This document shows positions 8,378-17,881 of a DNA stretch of 61,422 nucleotides, one piece after another. How positions within the stretch are numbered: the stretch's first letter is position 1; every line of letters begins with the position of its first letter. A program made the translations under genes and the position numbers. Origin of the DNA: Deltaproteobacteria bacterium (GTDB lineage Bacteria > BMS3Abin14); contig JAADHJ010000041.1 in NCBI GenBank assembly GCA_013151915.1, forward strand, positions 1 to 61,422, in the 5' to 3' direction. The notes under the pieces are model-generated. The model had not been told where the DNA came from. It ran no database searches and saw only the letters and a list, made by a program, of their open reading frames with translations.

Positions 8378-10395
8378 TTTCCCTCTTTCCCGGGTTTGTC
8401 CGGGGCCTTCTCTCCATCAACAGCGGGGCGCTCCACCAACCCGGTATCTTCCATCCTCTCCATGGGGAGGAGTGTCTGCTTCCGGACACTGTATTGGGAG
8501 GCCTCCTGCATATCCTTCGGATTTGCGATAATATGAGGGGTGAGAAAGATCAGGAGGTTTGTTTTGCTCGCAACGGTCGACTCCTTGCGGAACAGAGCCC
8601 CGAGTATCGGCAGGCTTCCAAGCACCGGGACCCGGCTGACGACTTTGGTCTTGTCGTCCCTGATCAGCCCTCCGATAACCACCGTCTGACCATCAGAGAC
8701 AACCACACTTGTATTGGCCTTGCGCTTGAGGGTCGTTGGGGCGATCTCCCGGGAAAGGCCGGTGTTGATGGTGTTGGCAACCAGAGCCTCAAGCTGGGTA
8801 AAGATATCCAGTTTGACAAACCGTTCGGAGTTGATCTGGGGGGTAATCCTCAGGGTCAGGCCCACATCCCGGTAATCGAAGGTGATGACCGGCTGATTGT
8901 TGGCATCAAACTTGGTGCTGGTCTGAAACGGAACGTTCTGGGCCACGACGATTTCAGCTTCATGGTTATCCATGGTCACGATAGTGGGGGTGGAAAGGAT
9001 GTTCACGTCCGAATCCGTGCGGAGCAGACTGATGAGCGTTCCAAGGTTTGGAACGTCAACCACCTGACCGCCCACATTAAAGGAAATCGTCTCACCGAGG
9101 GCCCCGACGACAAGTCCGCTCGGGGTACTTGGAAATGAAGTGACCAGTGAATCCAACGCGCCGAAGGTGGATCCTCCAAACCCCAGGGTACCATTATTGA
9201 ATTTGTTGGCGGCGCGCCATTCCACACCCATTGACAGCGTCTTGTCCATCGATACCTCAGCGATCAGGACCTCCACAAGGACCTGCTCCCGCGGCACATC
9301 CAGTTTCCTGATTACAGACTCCAGGACAGCGTAATCCTCGGGTTTGGCTGTGATCACCAGGGAGTTGGTCGCCGGATCCGAGATAATGGAAATATCCAGT
9401 TCAGGCGTGCCGGTTCTTGCTGCAGCCTGTCCCGGATTGCCGGAGGTTGCCTTGACCTGGTTCGATACCTGCTTCACAGGAATTCCCATGAGGACCTTGG
9501 ACAGATCATCCGAATCCGCGTTCTGCAGGTAGTAGACGTGGATCTTCCCCTTCCCCGCCGGCATTGATACGTCCAGTTGTTTTACTAAAGCCTCCACCCG
9601 ATCGAGGGTTTGGACGTCTCCTATGGCGATGATGGAGTTGGTCCTGTCATCCGGGATAATCTTTGTCTCCATCAGAGACGCCGCCTGCGCCGGCTGGATG
9701 CCCCTGGCCGAGCGGCGGGGCACGACCACCGGCCTGGATTGTTTCTGAATAATCTGGGTAATCTTCCCGGCGAGATCTTCCACGGGGGCGTAGTTCACCT
9801 TGATAGTGCGGATCTCTTCCCGCGCTCCGGCCACATCCACCACGGATATGATCTGGCCGAGGCGGGACAGGAGGGACTCGGTGGTGGTGATGATAAGCAG
9901 GTTTGTCGGGCCATAGGCGGTGATGCTGTCGCTCTTGGGGATAAGGGGCGCGAGCAGGTTCCTAAGGTCATCCGCGCTGGTGTATTGGACGTGTATGACC
10001 TGGGTTATGTACTGGTCCCCCACCTTTTTTTTGGCCGTAGCGCCTACCTCCGTGTCCATATTATAACTAGCTACGTTGGCCGCCGGTACGATCTTGTTGA
10101 TCCTGCCGGCGGGGACCAGGGCATACCCCTTTACCCTCAGAATCGACAGAAACACCTGGTAGATCTCATCGGCAGTCAGGGATTTGGGGCCAACCATCGT
10201 AACCCGCCCCTGGACACGATCATCGATCAGGAAGTTTTTGCCGGTGATTTCGCTCACCGTCTCAATAACCTTCCGTATATCCACACCGTTAAAATCAATT
10301 TTATAGGCCGACGCGGCCAGGGCTTTCATGGGTATGGCCATGAGGATTACAGTAAGAAGGATCGCCGGAATTTTCCTGTGGATTTTCTTTTTCAT
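8374..10395 (-). CDS. gspD: Type II secretion outer-membrane secretin GspD
   Basis: Outer-membrane channel of the T2SS. A Sec signal peptide (residues 1-28, ending KALA/A) precedes an N0 domain (YKIDFNGVDIRKVIETVSEI), N1-N3 repeats with NTNS-type motifs (TNSIIAIGDVQTLDRVEALV), and the C-terminal secretin domain with the signature VPVLGSLPILGALFR. 673 aa matches the family. The C-terminal tail past the barrel (about 60 residues) may serve as an S-domain for a pilotin, though no pilotin is recognised here. Gap of seven bases after gspC. Confidence 0.97.
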   Translation of the reverse strand: MKKKIHRKIPAILLTVILMAIPMKALAASAYKIDFNGVDIRKVIETVSEITGKNFLIDDRVQGRVTMVGPKSLTADEIYQVFLSILRVKGYALVPAGRINKIVPAANVASYNMDTEVGATAKKKVGDQYITQVIHVQYTSADDLRNLLAPLIPKSDSITAYGPTNLLIITTTESLLSRLGQIISVVDVAGAREEIRTIKVNYAPVEDLAGKITQIIQKQSRPVVVPRRSARGIQPAQAASLMETKIIPDDRTNSIIAIGDVQTLDRVEALVKQLDVSMPAGKGKIHVYYLQNADSDDLSKVLMGIPVKQVSNQVKATSGNPGQAAARTGTPELDISIISDPATNSLVITAKPEDYAVLESVIRKLDVPREQVLVEVLIAEVSMDKTLSMGVEWRAANKFNNGTLGFGGSTFGALDSLVTSFPSTPSGLVVGALGETISFNVGGQVVDVPNLGTLISLLRTDSDVNILSTPTIVTMDNHEAEIVVAQNVPFQTSTKFDANNQPVITFDYRDVGLTLRITPQINSERFVKLDIFTQLEALVANTINTGLSREIAPTTLKRKANTSVVVSDGQTVVIGGLIRDDKTKVVSRVPVLGSLPILGALFRKESTVASKTNLLIFLTPHIIANPKDMQEASQYSVRKQTLLPMERMEDTGLVERPAVDGEKAPDKPGKEGK

Positions 10396-10402
10396 GGCAT
10401 TA

Positions 10403-11332
10403 TCACCTTATTTCATAATGAAGGGTGAGATTTTTCCGGAACCGCTCAATCACCAGGGTGATGCGGCTTTCGTCCTTTAGCTGCTGGAACATCTGCAGGG
10501 CCTGTTCAGGACCGGATATCTCCAGCCCGTTTACCCGTTTAATGATGTCGCCGTTGACCATGCCCAACTTCATGAAGAGACTGTTGGGTCGGATATTAAA
10601 AACCTTGAACCCGTCCGGCTTCCCGTTGGAGAAGTGTGGAATCAGACGTACTTGGGTCAAAAGCTTGCTGAAATTCCCAAGAACTCCATCAACCTCTCTG
10701 CGGTCCATGACATAGTTATTGTCGGAAACCTTTCTGACCGTTATGCCGCCGGTGTTTTCCCTTCCGGAACGAACCGCCCGGACGCCGAACTTCCTCGCAG
10801 ACGGGGCGGCGGCTCTTTCTGCAATCTTCTCCAGGACCTCCCGATGTCCGTTCCTCATCAGTATGACCCTGTTCCTGGCCACTGAGACCAGGGTCACCCC
10901 GTCGGCGACAAAATCCCCCGCAAAGTACAGCTGCTGCTTATTCGTACTGCTGTTTTGAATAATGGCGAATGAACGTCCACCCTTGACATTGACCACCGTC
11001 CCCAGCAGCTGGAGGGGAAGGGCGCTTCCCGGAAGACTCCCCCCGACGGCCGCGTTTTCGTTCTTATCGGAAGGGGTTTGACCGATACGACTGCCGAACA
11101 GGTTTCTGTGCAGTACCGCGGCCGCGTCGGCGTCTCCGCCATAACCTTTCCCGGAGGGGTTCTTGGATAAAACAACGGTTCGGGACCGCGCAACCGATTC
11201 GGCCCCGGGAGGAACAAAGGCGGTGAGGATGATCTGCGATGCAAAAAAGGCCGCCGCCATGATGAGAAGCAGGTCAACCGCCGTGAATATATATTTACCT
11301 GACTTTGACAGGGTCGTAAAAAGTCCATCCAT
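10403..11332 (-). CDS. gspC: Type II secretion system protein GspC; N-terminus encoded by a dispersed repeat
   Basis: GspC connects the inner platform to the secretin. After a nine-residue tail MDGLFTTLS comes a membrane segment (AVDLLLIMAAAFFASQIILT), an HR domain (LPLQLLGTVVNVKGGRSFAIIQ), and a C-terminal PDZ domain (FMKLGMVNGDIIKRVNGLEI). The start codon, the GGAG nine bases before it and the first nine codons all lie in a diverged copy of repeat family 1. No other initiation codon sits before the membrane segment, so this repeat-derived start is probably the real one. 309 aa. Confidence 0.92.
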   Translation of the reverse strand: MDGLFTTLSKSGKYIFTAVDLLLIMAAAFFASQIILTAFVPPGAESVARSRTVVLSKNPSGKGYGGDADAAAVLHRNLFGSRIGQTPSDKNENAAVGGSLPGSALPLQLLGTVVNVKGGRSFAIIQNSSTNKQQLYFAGDFVADGVTLVSVARNRVILMRNGHREVLEKIAERAAAPSARKFGVRAVRSGRENTGGITVRKVSDNNYVMDRREVDGVLGNFSKLLTQVRLIPHFSNGKPDGFKVFNIRPNSLFMKLGMVNGDIIKRVNGLEISGPEQALQMFQQLKDESRITLVIERFRKNLTLHYEIR

Positions 11333-11349
11333 GGCTCTTTACTCCACGG
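11310..11349. repeat. Repeat family 1, copy A (partial, forms the gspC start)
   Basis: On the plus strand reads CAGGGTCGTAAAAAGTCCAT then CCATGGCTCTTTACTCCACGG. Only the left end of the element is left. The minus strand supplies GTGGAG, a nine-base spacer and ATG, followed by codons for DGLFTTLS that continue into gspC. One change (CTCTTTAC for CTTTTTAC) weakens the hairpin seen in the other copies, which suggests an older, fixed copy. Confidence 0.8.
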
Positions 11350-11355
11350 GTTCCA

Positions 11356-13788
11356 TTACGGCGCAAGATCCGGGTTCTGGTAATCGGGATCAGCCAGATC
11401 ACCGGAGAAAACCAACGGATAGATGGCACTTGGGAAATCTACAAGGTCCCCGTTCGTGTGATTATACGTTTCCAAAAAGTCTTTATATTGCAGATACGGC
11501 GGTTCCGATGCCAGGTTGGTGGCCCGGTTCATGGTAGAAATTTTGAGGATGCCCAAAAAATCACCGCCGATATTCTTCGAGAATACCGCCTCGCCGTACC
11601 TGTTGGTCTGATATCTGATTACCATCTGATTGACCTGGTCGGGGTCGGTCCCGGATTCAAGGAGGCCGGCAAAATCCGAGGCGGGCCGCTGTTGATAACT
11701 GTTATTGGGGGTGGCGGAGCTGTCGAGGGGCGACCCCATGATATCGCTGGCCAGGTTGAGCGGGGGAATGCCGGCCTCCATAAAGGAGAAGACCCTATGG
11801 TGGTTCACATTGGAAGAAGGTCCCGTCATCTGGAGGGCGCCGGACGCGGTGGAGGAGTAGTAGTATCCGTTGTAGGTATAAAAGGCGCCCAGTTTACCGT
11901 CGATGTGTGCGGCCGGCTCCCCGTTGTCCTGGATCACACGCCAGACGTACTCACCCTCGGGTGGGGTTGCCGCGGGATCCTGCCCCAGGGGGAAGCCGTC
12001 ATAGCGGTAGGTCCAGCCCAGGGGATAGACGGTGGAGCCTGAAGACCAACGGACGCTGGAGAAGATGGAGGGCGATCCGGTGTCCCATACGGGGCCGCCT
12101 GAACCGGAGAGAGTCGAGGTGGTGGTCAACCACCTCGACGAACCGTTTCCCGCGCTGTCTATGGCAACGACGGCAAACCCGTAGGAAACATCGTTCACCA
12201 TGTCCCCAACGGTGGCGGATGTGCCGGTGGTGTCGATGAAGGCGTAGGTCCCTGATGCGTAGGCGCCGGCGTCGGATGCGGCGACGGAGCCGGGCGCGTG
12301 GTACAGCCGGTAGGTAATGGTTGAAGATGCAGCTGCCGTACCCCATGAGGCGAGGACCGTCCCGGGGGTTCCCGGCGAAATGGTGAAGTTGGTGGCGATC
12401 CAGGAAGGTCCGGAAGTGGAACCCACCGGGACCGCCGGGACGGCGGAGATTGGCGTTCCGGCAATTCCGACGTCGCCGTTTGCCGCGAAGGGCTCAACAC
12501 CGATGTAGTAGTTCGTCCCGTTGACAAGGCCGGTAAGTGTTACAGGGACCGGAGATCCGGTGTATGAGACATCTTTTCGAATGTATCTCGGGTCGTAAGT
12601 CTCGGTAGCTGAAGGGGCTGCATAAACATGATGGAGTATGGTTCCGGAGTTAAGGGAATTGTCCAGAACAAAACTCAATTCCCCACCCACGTCTGTCGCA
12701 ATGGTTGAGGAAATGCTGGCGCTCCCCAGCGATGTACCCCCCGAAACAGGCGTAACGTTCCGGGTGGATGTGGCCGAAAGGGTGTCAAGGTTGGCGGATG
12801 CATCCCGGGCGCGAAGGCCGAAAGTGTACCCGGTTCCGTTTTTCAGCAGCAACGTGTCGTTGGGATAGGGAGCGCCGGGACCCACGGTGAAGAAGAGCGC
12901 CCCTCCTGCGGGGGCCCACTGAATACCCCTGACCACCAAGTTTTTCCCCCAATCAACGTTGTTCCACGAGGCCGTGGGCGCGTAGTAAAGATCGTAGGCG
13001 TCCGCCGGGTACCCATCCGTCCGGGAGGACCAGAGGATCGTCTGACCTGTGCCCGCCGCCCGCGCCCCCTGGAGACCCGCCAGCGGAACCTCCCAGTCGG
13101 GCTCGATGCCGGGCAGGGTGTTGGTGTATCCGGACGCATCCCGGATACCGAGGGGAAACCGGGTGTCGCCGTCCGTGTCCTGCCAGAGCTGGAATCTGAA
13201 ACCAACCGTGCCGGTGAGGGATGGTTCCTGCCGCCACCAGAAGGTGGGCAGAATCGTCGACGCGAACTCATCGGTATCGCCCGCACGGTAAGGGGATGAG
13301 GTGTCCCGCCCGTCCGTCAGCCACTGGTTGTCAACAGGAGATACCTGCAATTCATCGAGGTAGACGGTGACAACCGTGATGAAGCCATCGGCGACAGGGA
13401 CAGCCATTGTCGTATCTCCCACTGCGAAACCGCGATCGGCGTAGGCCTGGTACGTTCCCTCCGCGCCCTCCCCCGAGATGTGGCTCCCCCGGATGACCCA
13501 CCCCCTGCCTCCCTGTGGGTCGAGGAGACTCGCCGGATCCACCTGGACCGTATGGACCCCGCCTACGGACAGGCTCTTAAATACCTGGCCCGTATTGCGT
13601 ACGCCGGTAACAAGGGTGGTCCCGTCCACGCGGACCTGGACGCCGTCCACAGGAATCCCATTGGGATCCGCCCCTTCCATGACCTGAACGACGATGGCCG
13701 TTTCCTTGGGAAGCGGGATCCAACAGGCCGTGAGGGTCAAAGACAGGCCGAACAGAACAAGTAGGGACAGTGGTCCCCATTTTTTCAT
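11356..13788 (-). CDS. Large FN3-repeat lipoprotein, function unknown
   Basis: An 810-aa exported protein. Residues 1-22 form a lipoprotein signal peptide with lipobox LTLTAC. The body contains several fibronectin type III-like beta-sandwich domains with recurring elements such as GYTFGLRARDASANLD, NGTNYYIGVEPFAANGD and NDVSYGFAVVAIDSAGNG, then a C-terminal segment rich in aromatic and Asn/Gln residues that I do not recognise. No catalytic motif was seen. Its ATG overlaps the alaS stop (ATGA), and gspC starts 23 bases after its own stop, so it is likely co-expressed with the T2SS. It may be a secreted substrate or surface protein, but that is inference from position. Confidence 0.8.
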   Translation of the reverse strand: MKKWGPLSLLVLFGLSLTLTACWIPLPKETAIVVQVMEGADPNGIPVDGVQVRVDGTTLVTGVRNTGQVFKSLSVGGVHTVQVDPASLLDPQGGRGWVIRGSHISGEGAEGTYQAYADRGFAVGDTTMAVPVADGFITVVTVYLDELQVSPVDNQWLTDGRDTSSPYRAGDTDEFASTILPTFWWRQEPSLTGTVGFRFQLWQDTDGDTRFPLGIRDASGYTNTLPGIEPDWEVPLAGLQGARAAGTGQTILWSSRTDGYPADAYDLYYAPTASWNNVDWGKNLVVRGIQWAPAGGALFFTVGPGAPYPNDTLLLKNGTGYTFGLRARDASANLDTLSATSTRNVTPVSGGTSLGSASISSTIATDVGGELSFVLDNSLNSGTILHHVYAAPSATETYDPRYIRKDVSYTGSPVPVTLTGLVNGTNYYIGVEPFAANGDVGIAGTPISAVPAVPVGSTSGPSWIATNFTISPGTPGTVLASWGTAAASSTITYRLYHAPGSVAASDAGAYASGTYAFIDTTGTSATVGDMVNDVSYGFAVVAIDSAGNGSSRWLTTTSTLSGSGGPVWDTGSPSIFSSVRWSSGSTVYPLGWTYRYDGFPLGQDPAATPPEGEYVWRVIQDNGEPAAHIDGKLGAFYTYNGYYYSSTASGALQMTGPSSNVNHHRVFSFMEAGIPPLNLASDIMGSPLDSSATPNNSYQQRPASDFAGLLESGTDPDQVNQMVIRYQTNRYGEAVFSKNIGGDFLGILKISTMNRATNLASEPPYLQYKDFLETYNHTNGDLVDFPSAIYPLVFSGDLADPDYQNPDLAP

Positions 13789-16430
13789 CCAGACATCTCC
13801 TGAAGCGTCGTCCCCACACGGCCGATAATCTCGTCCAGCCCTCCCGGCCGCTTGCCCCCTGCCTGGGCCATGTCCGGACGCCCGCCGCCTCTTCCATCCA
13901 CGAGGGGGGCCAGCCGGTTTATCAATTCGGAGGCCGGGAAGTTTTCCACCAGGTCACGGCTCACCACGCATACCAGGTAGGCCTTGTTTTCATCCCTTGT
14001 TCCAAGGAGGACCACTCCGCTTCCGATTTTGTCCCTCATCCGGTCGGCGGTATCCCTCAGGGAGGTGGGATCCTGACCGGGCACCTCGGCTGCAAGGTAC
14101 TTGATCCCGCCGGCCTCCTTAACCATGTTCGCCAGATCCGTCCCGCCTCCGGCCAATCCCCTCTGGAGATCCCGGATTTTCTTTTCCTGTTCCTGAATCG
14201 TCGACAGGAGTTTGCGAATTCGCGCCGGGAGTTCCGGAGCCGATACCTTCACCGCTTCGGCCATCTCCCGGAGGGCGTCTTCCTCCTCCCTGATCCTGCT
14301 CAGAACGCCGGCCCCTGTCACGGCCTCGATCCTTCGCACACCGGCAGCGACACTGGATTCCTGAAGAACCCTGAAAAGACCGATATCACCCGTCCGGTTC
14401 ACATGGGTGCCGCCGCAAAGTTCCATGCTGACTCCCGGCACCGACACGACCCGGACCACATCCCCGTACTTTTCCCCAAAGAGGGCCATGGCGCCCTCCT
14501 TCATCGCCTCCTCGGAGGACATTTCACGGGTCTTGACGGAAATATTTTCCATGATATTCCCGTTGACAAGGTCCTCGATCCGTTCAATCTCCTCCCTGAG
14601 CAGGCCGGAAAAGTGGGTGAAGTCGAAGCGCAGGCGGCTGGGATTCACCAGGGATCCCGACTGTTTCACATGCTCGCCAAGGGTCCGTCTCAGTGCCGCC
14701 TGGAGAAGATGTGTAGCGGTGTGATTACGCCTGGTAGCTGATCTGGCGTCATGATCGATACGGGCGGTGCATATGTCGCCCAGTTTGACCTTAGCCGCAT
14801 CCGGGAAACGGCAGTGGTGGACGACCAGGTCCGGCAGAGGACGGGTAGTGTTGAAAACGGATGCCTTGAATCCGTCGCCTTCCAGCAAACCGGTGTCGCC
14901 GGCCTGTCCGCCGCTCTCACCGTAGAAAGGGGTATGGTCCAGGACGAGCTCGATCTCGCCTTCGCCGGACCATGCGTCAAGCACACGCCCGCCCTCGGAA
15001 ATTCCGACGATAGTGGCTGCGGCGTTTTCTTCTTCCTCGTATCCTATAAAATGGACGGTGCCGGTCTTTTCCCGAAGGGCTCGGTATACCGCGGGCACAT
15101 CCTCTTCACCAGATCCCGTCCAGGCGGCTCTCGCCCGCTTTTTCTGAAGCTCCATTTCGCGGTTGAAACCCTCGACATCCACAGTCATACCGCTCTCGGA
15201 AGCGATATCCTCTGAAAGATCGAGGGGGAAGCCGAACGTGTCGTACAGGCGGAAGATCTCGTCCCCGGGCAGTTCCTTCAGGTTCCGGCTCCGTGTCTGC
15301 TCCATGAGCTCGGAAAGGCGCCGTAATCCTTGGTCCAGGGTCCTGACGAAACGTTCCTCCTCCAGATGTACGGCCTTGACCACGGTATCCATATTCTCTT
15401 CGAGCTCAGGGAAAGCGCCCCCCATATTCTTCCCAACGAGGGGACATATCCTGTACAGGAAAGGATCATCCAGGCCAAGCAGCTTCCCGTGCCGGGCGGC
15501 CCTTCTCATGATCCTCCTGAGGACATAGCCCCTGCCCTCGCTGGATGGGAAAACACCATCCGCTACCAGAAAAGTGACCGCGCGTATGTGGTCGGCTATC
15601 ACGCGGAGGCTCACGTCGCTCCCCTCGGCGGCTCCGTATTTTACGCCGGAGATCCTGGATGCCTCCTGGAGATATGGAAAAACGAGGTCCGTGTGGTAGT
15701 TGCTGTCTTGGCCCTGAAGGACGGCGGTCAGCCGCTCAAGACCCATGCCCGTGTCGATACTGGGTTTTGGAAGGGGGGCTAGTTTTCCGGACTTATCCCG
15801 ATTGTACTGCATGAAGACAAGGTTCCACAGTTCCAGGAATCGTCCACAGTCGCAGGCAGGCCCGCAGGTCTTCTCGCCGCACCCGTATTTCTCCCCCTGG
15901 TCATAAATGATCTCGGAACAAGGGCCGCACGGTCCCGTGTCGCCCATGGACCAGAAATTATCCTTTTCTCCGAGCCTGACGATCCTCTCGGTCGGGAGGC
16001 CGGCGATTTCTTCCCACAGGTCATAGGCCTCGTCATCGTCCTGAAAAACCGTAGCGGTGAGCCTGTCCGGATCCAGGTTTACTACCCTGGTCAGAAATTC
16101 CCAGCCGAAGGAAATGGCGTCTTTCTTGAAATAGTCCCCGAAGGAAAAGTTGCCTAACATCTCGAAAAAGGTATGGTGCCTGGCTGTTCTACCGACGTTC
16201 TCCAGGTCGTTGTGCTTACCTGATACCCTCATGCACTTCTGGGTAGATGTAGCTCTGACATAATCACGTTTCTCCAGCCCCAGGAAAAGGTCCTTGAACT
16301 GCACCATCCCGGCGTTAGTGAAGAACAGGCTGGGATCGCTCCGCGGGACCAGGGAAGAGCTTCCCACCCGTTGATGCCCCTTGCTCTCGAAATATTCCAG
16401 GTACGCTTCCCTGATCTCGGCACCCTTCAA
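13785..16430 (-). CDS. alaS: Alanyl-tRNA synthetase
   Basis: Charges tRNA-Ala in the cytoplasm. Full-length (881 aa): class II catalytic domain (SKGHQRVGSSSLVPRSDPSL, motif region FTNAGMVQFKD), tRNA recognition domain, editing domain with zinc-binding pattern HTATH ... CGGTH, and a C-terminal DHHA1-type domain ending near GRGGGRPDMAQAGG. The start is TTG at 16430, seven bases after GGAGG. Two tandem copies of repeat family 1 separate it from upstream pilT. The stop overlaps the start of the FN3 lipoprotein. Confidence 0.98.
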   Translation of the reverse strand: MKGAEIREAYLEYFESKGHQRVGSSSLVPRSDPSLFFTNAGMVQFKDLFLGLEKRDYVRATSTQKCMRVSGKHNDLENVGRTARHHTFFEMLGNFSFGDYFKKDAISFGWEFLTRVVNLDPDRLTATVFQDDDEAYDLWEEIAGLPTERIVRLGEKDNFWSMGDTGPCGPCSEIIYDQGEKYGCGEKTCGPACDCGRFLELWNLVFMQYNRDKSGKLAPLPKPSIDTGMGLERLTAVLQGQDSNYHTDLVFPYLQEASRISGVKYGAAEGSDVSLRVIADHIRAVTFLVADGVFPSSEGRGYVLRRIMRRAARHGKLLGLDDPFLYRICPLVGKNMGGAFPELEENMDTVVKAVHLEEERFVRTLDQGLRRLSELMEQTRSRNLKELPGDEIFRLYDTFGFPLDLSEDIASESGMTVDVEGFNREMELQKKRARAAWTGSGEEDVPAVYRALREKTGTVHFIGYEEEENAAATIVGISEGGRVLDAWSGEGEIELVLDHTPFYGESGGQAGDTGLLEGDGFKASVFNTTRPLPDLVVHHCRFPDAAKVKLGDICTARIDHDARSATRRNHTATHLLQAALRRTLGEHVKQSGSLVNPSRLRFDFTHFSGLLREEIERIEDLVNGNIMENISVKTREMSSEEAMKEGAMALFGEKYGDVVRVVSVPGVSMELCGGTHVNRTGDIGLFRVLQESSVAAGVRRIEAVTGAGVLSRIREEEDALREMAEAVKVSAPELPARIRKLLSTIQEQEKKIRDLQRGLAGGGTDLANMVKEAGGIKYLAAEVPGQDPTSLRDTADRMRDKIGSGVVLLGTRDENKAYLVCVVSRDLVENFPASELINRLAPLVDGRGGGRPDMAQAGGKRPGGLDEIIGRVGTTLQEMSG

Positions 16431-16449
16431 CTTTTTTCCTCCATCCTCT

Positions 16450-16583
16450 GGTAGGGTCGTAAAAAGTCCTTCAATGGCTTTTTACTCAACGGAAAGCGAA
16501 AAATGTCATTTTCACTTCCCTCACAAATCTTCGATTTGAGCGCCCCTAAGCGGGCGCTTTGATGGTAATAAGTCATCAACTTT
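16450..16583. repeat. Repeat family 1, copy B
   Basis: Near-complete element upstream of alaS. Hairpin modules: GTAAAAAG ... CTTTTTAC, GAAAAATG/CATTTTC, and AGCGCCC ... GGGCGCT, then a degenerate right end (AAGTCATCAAC). The loop of the first hairpin reads CCTTCAATGG, so unlike the copies at gspC, cinA and pgpA it offers no minus-strand ATG. It is followed directly by copy C. Confidence 0.85.
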
Positions 16584-16671
16584 GGTAGGGTCGTAAAAAG
16601 TCCTTCAATGGCTTTTTACTCAACGGAAAGCGAAAAATGTCATTTTCACTTCCCTCACAAATCTTCGATTT
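16584..16671. repeat. Repeat family 1, copy C (tandem duplicate, truncated)
   Basis: The first 88 bases appear identical to copy B through TTCGATTT, then the element ends four bases before the pilT stop codon. A tandem pair of identical copies points to recent duplication or recombination. The element may insulate pilT from alaS, but no run of T residues typical of an intrinsic terminator follows the hairpins. Confidence 0.85.
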
Positions 16672-16675
16672 AACA

Positions 16676-17881
16676 TCAAAACCTGTCGATCTGCATGCCG
16701 TCTGTCTTTGTGTCTCCCTCACCATTCCCGTTTTCCGACGGGACTTCCTGGTCTTTCTGCATTTTCTCAAACTCCACCCACGACTCATCGGTGGCATCAA
16801 TGCCCTTGACCTTAAGCGCGAAATCGTCGGGACGCGTGCTTTGGCGAAGGGCTTCCTCGTATGTGATAAGCTTCCTTTTGAAAAGTATCATCAGTGCCTG
16901 GTCAAAGGTCTGCATCCCATACTGGGTATAACCGGCCCCGATGATATCGGTAATCTCGTGTGTCCGGTCCTTGTCGACTATGCATTCCTTAACGCGGTTG
17001 GTCGCAACGAGAATCTCCACAGCTGGAACCCTTCCCTTTCCATCGGACCTCGGGACGAGGCGCATGGAGATGACCCCCCGCAGGACCCCGGCCAACTGGA
17101 TCCTGACCTGTTTCTGCTGATAGGGCGGGAATACAGAGATAATCCTGTTGATCGTCTCCGTTGCGTCCACGGTGTGGACGGTGCTCATGACGAGGTGCCC
17201 CGTCTCCGCTGCCACCAATGCAGTCTCGATGGTCTCAAAATCCCTCATCTCGCCGACCATCACCACATCGGGATCCTGCCTCAGTGCGCTCTTTAGCGCC
17301 GCTCCGAAGGACAGGGTGTCGGAGCCTACTTCCCTCTGGTTGATCAGGCTCTTGATGTCCCGGTGAAGGTACTCGATGGGATCCTCGATGGTCATGATGT
17401 GGGCCGTTCGTTTCTGATTGACATGATGGATCATGGCCGCCAGAGTAGTGGACTTTCCACTGCCGGTGGTGCCCGTAACGAGGATCAGTCCACGTGCTTG
17501 CATGGCAAGGGACTCCAGAACTTCAGGCAGGTTCAGTTCATCAATGGATTTGATTTTCACCGGTATGAGCCGAAAAACGATACCGATTGTCCCCCTCTGC
17601 TGGAAAATATTGACCCTGAATCGGCCAAGCCCGGGTACGCTGTAGGCCATGTCCAGTTCGCTGCTCCTCTTGAATCGATCTTTCTGCGCGTCATTCATGA
17701 CGCTGAAGGCTATATCCATGACCTCTTCCTGGGTAACGCGTCTTGTCTGGGGAAGAGGGTGAAGCGCGCCATCCACCCGGATAACCGGTGGATTACCCAC
17801 CTTCACATGGAGGTCAGACGCCCCGTAGCCCGCAGCTTGTCGGAGCAGTTGATTGATGTCCAGTGGAGCCTGCTCACTCAT
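16676..17881 (-). CDS. pilT: Type IV pilus retraction ATPase PilT
   Basis: Cytoplasmic hexameric ATPase that drives type IV pilus retraction. PAS-like N-terminal domain ([18 protein letters not shown]), Walker [15 protein letters not shown], Asp box [10 protein letters not shown], Walker [11 protein letters not shown], His box (MSTVHTVDA), and the PilT signature region [11 protein letters not shown]. At 401 aa it has a C-terminal extension of about 30 hydrophilic residues beyond the core ([18 protein letters not shown]). No other pilus genes are in the window apart from the gsp homologues. Overlaps the recA stop as ATGA. Confidence 0.95.
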   Translation of the reverse strand: MSEQAPLDINQLLRQAAGYGASDLHVKVGNPPVIRVDGALHPLPQTRRVTQEEVMDIAFSVMNDAQKDRFKRSSELDMAYSVPGLGRFRVNIFQQRGTIGIVFRLIPVKIKSIDELNLPEVLESLAMQARGLILVTGTTGSGKSTTLAAMIHHVNQKRTAHIMTIEDPIEYLHRDIKSLINQREVGSDTLSFGAALKSALRQDPDVVMVGEMRDFETIETALVAAETGHLVMSTVHTVDATETINRIISVFPPYQQKQVRIQLAGVLRGVISMRLVPRSDGKGRVPAVEILVATNRVKECIVDKDRTHEITDIIGAGYTQYGMQTFDQALMILFKRKLITYEEALRQSTRPDDFALKVKGIDATDESWVEFEKMQKDQEVPSENGNGEGDTKTDGMQIDRF

